A DNA stretch of 18,538 nt from a bacterium (lineage in GTDB: Bacteria; UBA9089): positions 1-18,538 of the forward strand of contig DNCN01000115.1 of NCBI GenBank assembly GCA_003485015.1, written 5' to 3'. The notes beneath the pieces are model-generated. The model worked only from the letters and a program-made list of their open reading frames with translations. It had not been told where the DNA came from and did not search any database. The translations under genes and the position numbers were made by a program. This document shows, piece after piece, positions 7,191 to 15,348 of this stretch. How positions within the stretch are numbered: the stretch's first letter is position 1; the number at the start of each line of letters is the position of its first letter.

Positions 7191-7985
7191 ATGAAGAAGG
7201 GTCTTGGCAAAATAAAGATAGGTGCTATCATTTTAAGTTTGTGTCTCTCCTTTCTCCTCAGTGGTTGTACAGGTGGGGCAAGGGAGTACTATGACCAAGC
7301 CGATAAATTTTCCCGGAGCAAAGCCCCGGAGGATTGGGAGCGGGCGATCAAGGAGTATCAAAAGATTATTGATCTAAAGGTAGAGGCTCATGGCCGGATA
7401 GCCTACATTCATCGAAAACTGGGTGATCTATTTCTGGAACGGGAGATGTTTAGCAAGGCTGAAGAGCACTACCTTTTAGCCCTCGAGTTGCTTCCCAATA
7501 TCCCTGAACTCCGCTACTCATTAGGGATCACCTATGCCAATTTGGGGATAACCGAAGAGGTATATCTAGACAAAGCCATCACCGAGTATGAAAATGCAAT
7601 AAAACTTAATCCAAAGTTTGCCAAACCCTATTATGGGATGGGTCTCATATACTTCTACAAGAAAGGGATGCTAGAGACTGGAATCTTAAACATGAAGCGG
7701 GCTATTGAGTTGGGTCCAGATTACATAGATGCATATGTCGCCCTTGGTCGAATGTATTATGAGGCAGGTAATTATCAAGGGGCAATAGATACATATGAGA
7801 GGGTAATCGCTAAACATCCCAGAAAGATGAAGATATTATCTACTTACTATAATAACATCGGACTCTCATATTTGGCTATGGGCGATAAGGAGAAGGCAGT
7901 TTCAAGCTTTAAACAGGCTTTAAAGATCGATCCTCGACATACCGGAGCAAAGACCAACTTGAAAGAGATGGGCACGGGAGATTGA
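7191..7985 (+). CDS. TPR-repeat lipoprotein
   Basis: The 264-residue product begins with a lipoprotein signal: basic start MKKGLGKIK, hydrophobic core, lipobox LLSGC with C26 as the lipidated residue and T27 after it. The rest is tetratricopeptide repeats, readable by their AL..P spacing: about 69-102 (AEEHYLLALELLPN), 106-142 (YENAIKLNPKFAKPYY), 143-178 (MKRAIELGPDYIDAYVALG), 179-212 (YERVIAKHPRK) and 218-252 (FKQALKIDPRHTGAKTNL). TPR lipoproteins act as protein-binding scaffolds at the envelope, for example in outer-membrane or pilus assembly; the partner cannot be read here. The ribosome site is GAGGGAAGG just before ATG 7191. Its stop is shared with the start of dprA (TTGA overlap), so the two are coupled. 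Confidence 0.88.
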   Translation: MKKGLGKIKIGAIILSLCLSFLLSGCTGGAREYYDQADKFSRSKAPEDWERAIKEYQKIIDLKVEAHGRIAYIHRKLGDLFLEREMFSKAEEHYLLALELLPNIPELRYSLGITYANLGITEEVYLDKAITEYENAIKLNPKFAKPYYGMGLIYFYKKGMLETGILNMKRAIELGPDYIDAYVALGRMYYEAGNYQGAIDTYERVIAKHPRKMKILSTYYNNIGLSYLAMGDKEKAVSSFKQALKIDPRHTGAKTNLKEMGTGD

Positions 7986-9112
7986 AGAAAGATGGGAGTA
8001 GATTGGAAGATGTAGGACCATGGCTGAAACTGAATATGGCTCCACTTCTACCGGTACAGCTCCATGCCCTGATTAGTGACTTCGGTTCACCTGTGGAGGT
8101 ATTAGAGGCTTCTTATGAGGCTATCGGAAAGAGTTTGGGGATAAAGGAAGACCGAGCGAGAGACTTGATAGAGAAGATCAGGAGGATAGATGTAGATAAG
8201 GAGATCGAAGAGATTGGGATTCGGGGGATCAAGATTGTTACTTACATGGATAGTACTTACCCTTCATGCCTTAAGGCTATTTTTGATCCACCGCTGGTTC
8301 TATATATTTTAGGTAAATTTCCTTTTCCAGATAAGAACAATCTGGCCATAGTCGGTTCTAGACAGGCTACCCTCTATGGAAGATTAATGGCAAACTCTTT
8401 GGCTAAAGAGATAGCAGGTTTTGGTGTAAGTATTGTTAGCGGCATGGCCCGGGGAATCGATACTGCTGCCCATAGAGGGGCATTAGAAGGGGGTGGATGG
8501 ACCATCGCCGTTCTAGGATCAGGGCTTGATATTGTCTATCCTGCGGAGAATGCTTGGCTAATGAAAGAGATCGTTGCTTCTGGGACGGTAATCAGTGAAT
8601 TTCCTTTAGGGACAAGGCCATTAAGGCAGAACTTCCCCCGCAGAAATAGGATCATTGCAGGGCTTTCAATGGGGGTGGTGGTTATTGAAGCCACAAGAAG
8701 AAGTGGAGCCTTGATTACCACTGAGTATGCTCTGGAGAACGGCCGTGAGGTCTTTGCTGTCCCAGGTAGAATAGACAGTAGATACAGTGAGGGGACAAAT
8801 AGTCTCATCAAACAAGGGGCAAAGTTGGTGACCAATGTCCGGGATATCTTAGAGGAGTTCTCTCATATCTCTCCACTTGATGAGGAACCATCTAATAAGA
8901 AGGGGGAGAAGAATTTAAGGGTTACCTTAGAGGGAGATGAATTGAGGGTATTTGAATTCCTTGATTTCGAGCCAAGACATATTGAAGCTATCATTCATGA
9001 TTTAGGAATTCCAGTGCAGAGGGTTGTCACTGCTTTGACGGGACTTGAGATAAAGGAATTGGCAAGACAACTTCAGGGTAAGATGTTCATCAAGAAGAAT
9101 CGTTGGGCATAA
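7982..9112 (+). CDS. dprA: DNA-processing protein DprA
   Basis: DprA binds incoming single-stranded DNA during natural transformation and loads RecA. Residue numbers count from TTG 7982 (376 residues): an N-terminal helical region (about 13-65, PVQLHALISDFGSPVEVLEA), then the Rossmann-like domain with GSR (125-127), SGMARGID (153-160), VLGSGLDIVYPAEN (177-190), and QNFPRRNRIIAGLS (216-229), and a C-terminal winged-helix domain (about 318-372). All signature segments are intact. The start is unsure. TTG 7982 overlaps the lipoprotein stop (TTGA) but has GGGAG only one base away; TTG 8003 has GGGAG (7994-7998) four bases upstream and still keeps all domains; ATG 8036 is also possible. DprA is widespread, so its presence alone does not prove competence. 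topA follows after 12 bases. Confidence 0.95.
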   Translation: MKKDGSRLEDVGPWLKLNMAPLLPVQLHALISDFGSPVEVLEASYEAIGKSLGIKEDRARDLIEKIRRIDVDKEIEEIGIRGIKIVTYMDSTYPSCLKAIFDPPLVLYILGKFPFPDKNNLAIVGSRQATLYGRLMANSLAKEIAGFGVSIVSGMARGIDTAAHRGALEGGGWTIAVLGSGLDIVYPAENAWLMKEIVASGTVISEFPLGTRPLRQNFPRRNRIIAGLSMGVVVIEATRRSGALITTEYALENGREVFAVPGRIDSRYSEGTNSLIKQGAKLVTNVRDILEEFSHISPLDEEPSNKKGEKNLRVTLEGDELRVFEFLDFEPRHIEAIIHDLGIPVQRVVTALTGLEIKELARQLQGKMFIKKNRWA

Positions 9113-9124
9113 AGGAAGGATTCT

Positions 9125-11380
9125 GTGAGAAAATCTTTAGTTATAGTGGAATCCCCTGCTAAGATCAGGACCATCAGCCGGTATCTGGGTGAGGAGTTTA
9201 TAGTCAAGGCCTCGGTGGGTCACATCAAGGATCTACCTGAGAAGAGGATGGGTGTTCAGATAGAGAAGGATTTTACCCCTCAATATGTGGTTATAAAGGG
9301 TAAGGATAAGATCATTGAAGAACTTAAGAAGTCTGCCTCTAAGAGTAAGGTCATCTATCTTGCACCTGATCCTGACCGGGAGGGAGAGATGATCTGTTGG
9401 CATTTGGCCAGTGAGTTGAATGGCTCAGGCCCTTCCTTCTATCGGATTGTCTTTAATGAGATAACTAAAGAGGGGATTACTTGCGGGCTAGCCAATCCAG
9501 GCCAAATCGATCTGAGAAAAGTTAATGCCCAGCAAGCCAGAAGGATACTGGATCGACTGGTGGGCTATAAATTGAGCCCTTTACTCAACAAGAAGGTTCG
9601 CAAGGGTCTATCAGCAGGTAGGGTGCAGTCGGTGGCAGTGCGCCTCATCTGCGATCGTGAATGCGAGATAGAGGTCTTTGTCCCTGAGGAGTACTGGTCG
9701 ATTGAAGCAGAATTGAGGAAGGAGGGAGGGACCTCTTTCATTGCTTACTTGGAGAAGATAAGAAATGAGAAGGCGGAGATTAAGTGCCAAGATGAGGCGG
9801 AGGCTGTGGTAGCTGATCTTAAGCAAGCCGAGTTCAAGGTGAAAAGAATTGTCCTTCAAGAGAAGAAGAAGTTACCTGCTCCTCCCTTCATCACCAGTAC
9901 CCTCCAACAAGAGGCCGCAAAGAGGTTCAAGTTTGGAGTGCGAAAGACCATGCGAGTAGCCCAAGAGCTTTATGAGGGGATAGACCTTGGCGATGAGGGT
10001 CCAACAGGTCTCATCACTTACATGCGGACAGACTCAACCAGGGTGGCGGCCGAGGCCCAAAGAAGGGCAAGGGAGTATATTGGCCGTGAGTATGGTGATG
10101 ATTACTTCCCTCCTAAACCCCCAACCTATAAGAGCAAACCTGGGGCTCAAGAGGCTCATGAAGCAATCCGGCCTACTTATTGTGAAAATGCTCCGGATGA
10201 GATAAAGAGATATCTGAGTAAGGATCAATATTTACTCTACCGACTTATCTGGTCGCGTTTTCTGGCCAGTCAGATGAGTCCAGCCAAAATAAAGATGACC
10301 CGGGTGGAGATAGAGGCCAAGGAATATCTCTTTCGGGCTACAGGATCTGAGGTGTTATTCCCTGGCTTCATGGTTCTTTATATAGTGGAAGATGAGAAGA
10401 AGGAGAAGGAAGGTCTTTTACCACCATTAGCCGAAGGAGAGAGACTCAGTCTCCTTAACTTAACTTCTAATCAGCATTTTACCCAGCCACCTCCACGATA
10501 TAATGAGGCAAGCTTAGTTAAGACCTTAGAAGAGAAAGGGATTGGTCGACCGAGTACCTACGCTTCTATTATTGAGACTATTACTAGCAGGGACTATGTC
10601 AGACGTGAGGGAGGTCGGTTCTACCCTACTGAGCTGGGAAGGTTAGTTAATGATCTCTTAGTAAAAAATTTTCCTCGTGTTTTAGATCTTGGATTTACAG
10701 CTCAAATGGAAGAAGGGTTGGATGAGATTGAGGACGGAAAGAGGGACTGGGTTGGTCTCTTAACCGAGTTCTGGACTGAGTTTGAGGTGACCTTGAAGAA
10801 AGCCCAGAGAGAGATGAGGGATGTAAAAAAAGAGCGGGAAGTGGTAACTGATGAACTCTGCGGGTTGTGCAAAGGAAAGATGATCATTAGGATAAATCGA
10901 TATGGAAATAGATTCTTAGGATGTGAGAATTTCCCTGAATGCCGTTCGACTAAACCTCTGGAAGAAGAGAGAGAAGAATTAGACCAGATCTGCGAACTGT
11001 GTGGAGCTAAAATGGTGGTTAGAAGAGGTCGTTATGGCCGTTTCCTCTCCTGTAGTCGATACCCAGAATGTAAATTCACTAAACCATTCACTCTGGAGAT
11101 TGCCTGTCCAATTGAAGGCTGCCAAGGGGAATTAGTGGCAAGACGGTCGAAGAAGGGGCGGACATTTTATGGTTGCAGTAGATATCCTGAATGTAAGTTC
11201 GCTACTTGGTATCAACCCGTAGATAGGTGCCCTGAATGTGGAGGTCTTTTAGTAAAGAGAAAGTCCAAAGGAGAGGAGACAGCCTGTTGCCTTAACTCAG
11301 GATGCAAGTATAAGTATTCGATTGCCAGTCATGATCACCAATCGGAGGTTAATTTAGGAACTCATGGAATATCTTGCTGA
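9125..11380 (+). CDS. topA: DNA topoisomerase I (type IA)
   Basis: TopA relaxes negative supercoils by cutting one strand through a tyrosine. In the 751 residues: a TOPRIM domain at the N-terminus (VIVESPAKIRTISRYLG with E9; APDPDREGE 80-88 with the metal-binding acidic residues), SAGRVQSVAVRLICDRE (163-179), and the active-site segment GLITYMRTDST (295-305) with catalytic Y299. The C-terminal quarter holds four Cys-rich zinc-ribbon modules: CGLCKGKM..C..FPEC, CELCGAKM..C..YPEC, CPIEGCQG..C..YPEC and CPECGGLL..C..SGC. GTG 9125 is preceded by AAGGAAGGA (9112-9120), four bases away. The end overlaps xerC by 17 bases. Next to dprA, as in Bacillus, but without trmFO between topA and xerC. Confidence 0.97.
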   Translation: MRKSLVIVESPAKIRTISRYLGEEFIVKASVGHIKDLPEKRMGVQIEKDFTPQYVVIKGKDKIIEELKKSASKSKVIYLAPDPDREGEMICWHLASELNGSGPSFYRIVFNEITKEGITCGLANPGQIDLRKVNAQQARRILDRLVGYKLSPLLNKKVRKGLSAGRVQSVAVRLICDRECEIEVFVPEEYWSIEAELRKEGGTSFIAYLEKIRNEKAEIKCQDEAEAVVADLKQAEFKVKRIVLQEKKKLPAPPFITSTLQQEAAKRFKFGVRKTMRVAQELYEGIDLGDEGPTGLITYMRTDSTRVAAEAQRRAREYIGREYGDDYFPPKPPTYKSKPGAQEAHEAIRPTYCENAPDEIKRYLSKDQYLLYRLIWSRFLASQMSPAKIKMTRVEIEAKEYLFRATGSEVLFPGFMVLYIVEDEKKEKEGLLPPLAEGERLSLLNLTSNQHFTQPPPRYNEASLVKTLEEKGIGRPSTYASIIETITSRDYVRREGGRFYPTELGRLVNDLLVKNFPRVLDLGFTAQMEEGLDEIEDGKRDWVGLLTEFWTEFEVTLKKAQREMRDVKKEREVVTDELCGLCKGKMIIRINRYGNRFLGCENFPECRSTKPLEEEREELDQICELCGAKMVVRRGRYGRFLSCSRYPECKFTKPFTLEIACPIEGCQGELVARRSKKGRTFYGCSRYPECKFATWYQPVDRCPECGGLLVKRKSKGEETACCLNSGCKYKYSIASHDHQSEVNLGTHGISC

Positions 11381-12260
11381 ATTTATCAAATATCTCGAAG
11401 CTGAAAAAGGAGTCTCTCCACATACTATAAGGGCCTATCAGACCGATCTTCTCTCCTTCAAGGAATGGCTGAAAGGAAAGGGAGTCGATGAAGAAGAGAT
11501 CAATCATACCCTCATGAGATCCTATCTTAGCTATATGCAGCATGAGGAGTATCTCCGTTCTACGGTAGTTCGTAGGGTCTCAGCCCTACGTTCCTACTTC
11601 AAGTTTCTCTGTCGAGAGAATTTTACCAAAACCAATCCTGTGGCTGAACTGCGTATCCCAAAACGCGAGAAGAGACTTCCCAATTTTCTCTATTTAAAGG
11701 AGATCGATAATCTGCTTGCTTCCCCAGTTGGAGATGATCCCATCAGTCTCCGCGATAAGGCCCTCTTGGAGGTCCTCTATTCAACTGGATTGAGGGTGAG
11801 CGAATTGGTGGGTCTGAATCTGGGCATGATCGATTCTTATCGTATGATTAGGATTGAAGGTAAAGGAGGAAGAGAAAGGCTTGTTCCCATAGGTTCTTGT
11901 GCCTTAAAGGCTTTGGATGAATACCTTAAAAAGAGAAGTGAATTGATGAATAATGCTATCCGCCTTGGGATAGAGCCTGATCGGGAGGCACTTTTTCTTA
12001 ACCGGTGGGGAAAGAGACTTTCAGATCGGGGGGTTCGGTTTATCATCAATAAATATCTGACTATAGCCAAGATAGATAAAACGGTCAGTCCTCATGTTCT
12101 GCGCCACACCTTTGCTACCCATCTTTTGGATAGAGGGGCGGATTTACGAATGGTTCAGGAGATGTTAGGTCATAAATCACTCTCTACCACCCAGGTCTAT
12201 ACTCATGTTACAAAGAAACGCCTGAAGAAGGTCTATGACAACACCCATCCTAGGGCATAA
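11364..12260 (+). CDS. xerC: Tyrosine recombinase XerC/XerD family
   Basis: This site-specific recombinase resolves chromosome dimers at the dif site, usually with a second Xer protein and FtsK. The 298-residue product has an N-terminal SAM-like core-binding domain (about 1-95, GVSPHTIRAYQTDLLSF at 16-32) and a complete catalytic domain: R144 in STGLRVSELVGL, K167 in GKGGRERLVP, H244 and R247 in SPHVLRHTFATHLL, H270 in LGHKSLSTTQVYTHV and the nucleophile Y279. The end YDNTHPRA is typical of XerC/CodV. ATG 11364 lies inside the end of topA with AGGAA just upstream. The topA-xerC-hslVU order supports the chromosomal Xer role over a mobile-element integrase. XerC versus XerD cannot be settled from one copy. 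Confidence 0.94.
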   Translation: MEYLAEFIKYLEAEKGVSPHTIRAYQTDLLSFKEWLKGKGVDEEEINHTLMRSYLSYMQHEEYLRSTVVRRVSALRSYFKFLCRENFTKTNPVAELRIPKREKRLPNFLYLKEIDNLLASPVGDDPISLRDKALLEVLYSTGLRVSELVGLNLGMIDSYRMIRIEGKGGRERLVPIGSCALKALDEYLKKRSELMNNAIRLGIEPDREALFLNRWGKRLSDRGVRFIINKYLTIAKIDKTVSPHVLRHTFATHLLDRGADLRMVQEMLGHKSLSTTQVYTHVTKKRLKKVYDNTHPRA

Positions 12261-12288
12261 AACCATAAGAAAAGAGGGGCCAGACCAC

Positions 12289-12828
12289 ATGTTATTTTGC
12301 AAACAGAGGGGGACGACTATTATCGGTGTCAGACATAAAGGTCAGGTGGCCATTGGCGGGGACGGCCAGGTGAGTCTGGGTGAGACCATCATCAAACACC
12401 AGGCTAAGAAGATCCGTCGGATGTATGGGGATAGGATTCTGGTCGGTTTTGCGGGGAGTTCAGCCGATGCCCTTACCCTCTTTGAAAGATTCGAGAAAAA
12501 ACTTGAGGAATTTCAAGGAAATCTCCCCCGCTCAGCAGTTGAGCTGGCTAAAGACTGGAGAACGGATAAGTTTCTGAGGAGATTAGAGGCCTTCTTAGTA
12601 GCCGTTGATGCCACTCATTCACTCTTAATCTCTGGGAATGGCGAGGTCTTAGAACCTGATAATGGAGTGGTTGCCACTGGTTCAGGTGGTCCCTATGCCC
12701 TAGCGGCAGCAAAGGCCTTGATCGGTCATTCTAACCTCTCCGCAGCAGAGATTGTCAGGGAAGCCCTTAAGATAGCCTCAAATATCTGTGTTTATACTAA
12801 TGACCAGATTAACATAGAAGAACTTTAG
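12289..12828 (+). CDS. hslV: ATP-dependent protease subunit HslV (ClpQ)
   Basis: HslV is the proteolytic core of the HslVU protease, a proteasome-like double hexamer. From ATG 12289 the protein has 179 residues, normal for the family: an eight-residue propeptide (MLFCKQRG), then the N-terminal threonine nucleophile T9 in GTTIIGVRHKG, GGDGQVSLG (23-31), the catalytic lysine K41 (equivalent to K33 of the mature enzyme), AVELAKDWRTDKFLRRLEA and GSGGPYALAAA (131-141). The frame runs upstream to an ATG at 12235 inside xerC; I reject that start because it adds 18 residues unlike the family, while ATG 12289 has AGAGGGG (12273-12279) nine bases upstream. The active site is Thr, not the Ser used by Bacillus ClpQ. 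hslU follows after 24 bases. Confidence 0.95.
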   Translation: MLFCKQRGTTIIGVRHKGQVAIGGDGQVSLGETIIKHQAKKIRRMYGDRILVGFAGSSADALTLFERFEKKLEEFQGNLPRSAVELAKDWRTDKFLRRLEAFLVAVDATHSLLISGNGEVLEPDNGVVATGSGGPYALAAAKALIGHSNLSAAEIVREALKIASNICVYTNDQINIEEL

Positions 12829-12852
12829 TTAGCGATCTAGGATAGTGAAGAT

Positions 12853-14205
12853 ATGGATGAATTGACCCCAGATGAGATTGTTAAGGAGTTAGACAAATAT
12901 ATCATTGGCCAGAATGAAGCCAAAAGAAGTGTTGCCATTGCCTTACGGAATCGTTACCGTCGGCAACGCTTGTTAGAGGAACTTCGGGACGAAGTAGCAC
13001 CAAAGAATATAATTATGATTGGACCAACTGGTGTGGGCAAGACCGAGATTGCTCGAAGATTGGCCAGAATGGTTAATGCTCCATTTCTTAAAGTAGAAGC
13101 AACCAAATTCACTGAAGTAGGTTATGTCGGTCGAGATGTCGAATCGATGGTTCGGGAACTGACCAATATTGCGGTGAATATGGTCAAATCCGAGAAGATA
13201 GAGGCACTTCAGGAGAAGGTCAAGGATCTGACCCAAGAGAAGATATTGGATATACTTCTACCCCACAACAAGAAAAAAAGAAAAAATGAGTATGAGACTG
13301 AAGAGACCACGGATGAAGAGAGATTCATTCATACCCGCGAGAAGCTCCGTCAACAGCTTTCTGAGGGTAAACTAGAAGATCGTCAGGTTGAGATTGAGAC
13401 TAAGGAGAGCTTTACGCCGGTTGTTGAGATCTTTGCGGGAACAGGTATGGAGGGACTGGATGTCAATTTTACCGATGCCCTCAGTAGCCTCTTTCCTTCC
13501 AGGACCAAGCGCCGGAAGACTCCTATAAAAGAAGCCCGAAAGATCCTTCTCCATGAGGAGACCCAGAAACTCATTGATATGGATGAGGTAATTCGGGAGG
13601 CAATCTCCCGGACAGAGAATGGGGGGATCATCTTCTTAGATGAGATCGATAAGATAGTGGGTAGAGAGGGGACAAAGGGGCCAGATGTCTCCCGGGAGGG
13701 CGTTCAACGGGATATACTTCCCATTGTTGAAGGTTCCACCGTAATGACCAGGTATGGTCCGGTGAGAACTGATCATATCCTCTTCATCGCAGCCGGAACC
13801 TTCCATAGTGCTAAGCCTTCAGATTTGATTCCCGAGCTCCAAGGCAGATTTCCCATTCGGGTAGAATTGTCGCCCCTTTCTGAGGATGACTTTAAAGAAA
13901 TCCTAACCAAACCTAAGAATGCCCTGATTAAGCAGTACACCGCCCTTTTGGCTACCGAAGATGTTGAACTTGTCTTTGAGGATGAAGCGATAGAAGAGAT
14001 AGCGAAACTCGCTCGAGAGATCAACGAGAAGACCGAAAACATCGGAGCACGAAGGCTTTATACCCTTGTAGAGAAAGTGGTTGAGGATATATCGTTTGAG
14101 GCGAATAAGAGACAAGGAGAGAGGATAGAGATCTCTAGTGAGTATGTCAGAGAGAAGCTCAAAGAGATCATTAAAGACCGGGACCTCTCAAGGTATATAT
14201 TATAA
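12853..14205 (+). CDS. hslU: ATP-dependent protease ATPase subunit HslU (ClpY)
   Basis: HslU is the AAA+ unfoldase that feeds substrates into HslV. The 450 residues show a complete protein: Walker A GPTGVGKT (57-64), the pore loop GYVGRD (90-95), an inserted I domain (about 107-245, with a charged stretch HNKKKRKNEYETEETT near 138-153), Walker B IIFLDEID (259-266), arginine-finger region ELQGRFPIRVEL (328-339) and sensor 2 IGARRLYTLVEKVVEDISFE (397-416). The C-terminus DLSRYIL is the tail that docks into HslV in known complexes. ATG 12853 has only a weak ribosome site (AGGAT about ten bases upstream), so translation may be coupled to hslV. In Bacillus, codY comes next; here the next gene is flgB. 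Confidence 0.97.
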   Translation: MDELTPDEIVKELDKYIIGQNEAKRSVAIALRNRYRRQRLLEELRDEVAPKNIIMIGPTGVGKTEIARRLARMVNAPFLKVEATKFTEVGYVGRDVESMVRELTNIAVNMVKSEKIEALQEKVKDLTQEKILDILLPHNKKKRKNEYETEETTDEERFIHTREKLRQQLSEGKLEDRQVEIETKESFTPVVEIFAGTGMEGLDVNFTDALSSLFPSRTKRRKTPIKEARKILLHEETQKLIDMDEVIREAISRTENGGIIFLDEIDKIVGREGTKGPDVSREGVQRDILPIVEGSTVMTRYGPVRTDHILFIAAGTFHSAKPSDLIPELQGRFPIRVELSPLSEDDFKEILTKPKNALIKQYTALLATEDVELVFEDEAIEEIAKLAREINEKTENIGARRLYTLVEKVVEDISFEANKRQGERIEISSEYVREKLKEIIKDRDLSRYIL

Positions 14206-14250
14206 AAATAAAAACTGCACTTAAGACCGTGGGGTCAAGAAAAGAAATAG

Positions 14251-14274
14251 TAGTAAAAGTAAATAATTTTACTA
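14251..14274 (+). other. A/T-rich inverted repeat in the hslU-flgB gap
   Basis: TAGTAAAA (14251-14258) pairs perfectly with TTTTACTA (14267-14274) around GTAAATAA. The stem has almost no G-C pairs and no T-run beyond its own arm, so it is a poor terminator. It lies 12 bases before the sigma-28-like -35 box and may be an operator for a regulator of the flagellar operon, or chance in A/T-rich DNA. A small GACC/GGTC stem (14225-14236) lies just upstream. Confidence 0.35.
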
Positions 14275-14286
14275 TTCAAATTATAT

Positions 14287-14314
14287 TAAAGTAGTAGTTA
14301 AATAATGTCGATAA
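14287..14314 (+). promoter_or_regulatory. Sigma-28 (FliA/SigD)-type flagellar promoter before flgB
   Basis: TAAAGTAG (14287-14294) and GTCGATAA (14307-14314) match the flagellar sigma-28 consensus TAAA-N15-GCCGATAA: -35 core 4/4, -10 7/8, with a 16-base spacer from TAAA, one longer than usual. Transcription would start near 14320, about 45 bases before the flgB ATG. The position, in the only long gap of the second half of the window and right before a flagellar operon, supports it. Bacillus has a SigD promoter at the same place in fla/che. Activity is inferred. Confidence 0.65.
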
Positions 14315-14364
14315 GTTGTATGTGAAGCATCTCTTTTACCGATCTTAAAAAAGGAGGGTTTTTG

Positions 14365-14781
14365 ATGTTTGATAAAATCTTCTCCGGTGCGACCATGACC
14401 GCTCTTAAACAGGGACTTGATACTGCTGCACTTCGGCAGCAAGTCATCTCCGATAACATCGCCAATGTCAATACCCCCGGATTTAAAAGGTCGTATGTTA
14501 CCTTTGAGACAGAATTGAGAGGGGCCCTGAGCAGAGAGAAGGGGAAGATTGAGGCTAGACGTACCCATCCCAAACACATCCACTTTGGTCGGGTGGACCT
14601 TTCAGAGATAAAGGGTCGAGTAGTGATTGAGGACTATACCCTCTATCGGAATGATGAGAATAATGTCGATATAGATGCGGAGATGACTGATTTGGCAAAG
14701 AATACTATTATGTATGAAGCCCTTGCTACTAGAATAGGTGGAAAGTTTAGACGCTTGAAACGGATCATTACAAGTAGATAG
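14365..14781 (+). CDS. flgB: Flagellar basal-body rod protein FlgB
   Basis: FlgB is a proximal-rod subunit exported by the flagellar type III apparatus and assembled in the periplasmic or wall zone. The 138-residue product has the rod-family N-terminal motif QQVISDNIANVNTPGFKR (about 25-42), a variable middle (HPKHIHFG), and the C-terminal helix DIDAEMTDLAKNTIMYEALA (about 101-120). No signal peptide is present, as expected for type III export. TTG 14362 is also in frame, but ATG 14365 sits six bases from GGAGGG (14353-14358), so it is preferred. It is the first gene of the flagellar run and lies behind the sigma-28-like promoter. flgC starts 15 bases after its stop. Confidence 0.95.
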   Translation: MFDKIFSGATMTALKQGLDTAALRQQVISDNIANVNTPGFKRSYVTFETELRGALSREKGKIEARRTHPKHIHFGRVDLSEIKGRVVIEDYTLYRNDENNVDIDAEMTDLAKNTIMYEALATRIGGKFRRLKRIITSR

Positions 14782-14796
14782 TTAGGAGGAGAGGTT

Positions 14797-15324
14797 ATGG
14801 GAATGTTCAATCGGCTCTTTTCGGCCATCGATGCAGCCGGCTCTGGGCTTACAGCCGAAAGACTCCGCATGGATGTTATTGCTGACAATATCGCCAATGT
14901 GAATACTACCCGCACGCCAGAGGGGGGTCCTTATCGAAGAAAGCAGATCGTCTTTGTCCCCCGGAGCCCTCAGCCTTTCTTTGGCCTCCCATTTCACCGG
15001 GAATTGACCAGGGAGAGATTGAAGGCCCTCCGGATGCATCCAGATCATATCCCTTTCTCGCCATTACAACAAGAGGACATAAGAGATCTTCCTCTTGGTG
15101 TTAGGGTACTGGCCATTGAGAGGGATGAGGAATCCCCCCTCCGAATAGAGTATCAACCTGGCCATCCCGATGCCAATGAGGAGGGCTATGTGGAGATGCC
15201 CAATATTAATATTGTTATTGAGATGACGGATATGATCACTGCTACCAGGGCCTATGAGGCCAATGTCACCACCATAAAAAGTGCTCGACAGATGATGATG
15301 AGAGCTTTGCAGATTGGACAATAA
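14797..15324 (+). CDS. flgC: Flagellar basal-body rod protein FlgC
   Basis: FlgC is another proximal-rod protein exported by the flagellar apparatus. It starts with the family motif SGLTAERLRMDVIADNIANV (16-35) and NTTRTPEGGPYRRKQIVF (36-53), and ends with the strongly conserved GHPDANEEGYVEMPNINIV (122-140) and EMTDMITATRAYEANVTTIK (142-161). At 175 residues it is longer than most FlgC (about 135-150). The extra length falls between about 56 and 98, a charged region (FHRELTRERLKALRMHPDH) normally much shorter. ATG 14797 is preceded by AGGAGGAG. It lies 25 bases before fliE in the basal-body operon. Confidence 0.95.
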   Translation: MGMFNRLFSAIDAAGSGLTAERLRMDVIADNIANVNTTRTPEGGPYRRKQIVFVPRSPQPFFGLPFHRELTRERLKALRMHPDHIPFSPLQQEDIRDLPLGVRVLAIERDEESPLRIEYQPGHPDANEEGYVEMPNINIVIEMTDMITATRAYEANVTTIKSARQMMMRALQIGQ

Positions 15325-15348
15325 TCTTGTATAATAGAGGAGGGGAAG

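Noticed and set aside
11364..12260. Tyrosine recombinase as sign of a mobile element
   Set aside because: Sits in the topA-xerC-hslVU order with the XerC-type ending, no attachment repeats or phage genes nearby.
12235..12288. Upstream ATG extending HslV by 18 residues into xerC
   Set aside because: HslV needs a short propeptide before its catalytic Thr, and the ATG at 12289 has a ribosome site.
14251..14274. A/T-rich inverted repeat as the hslU terminator
   Set aside because: Nearly no G-C pairs in the stem and no separate T-run; listed as an inverted repeat only.
15307..15335. TATAAT at 15330-15335 with TTGCAG 17 bases upstream, before fliE
   Set aside because: The -35 box matches only 3/6 and the start would fall inside the fliE ribosome site, leaving no leader; a random hit inside flgC's end.
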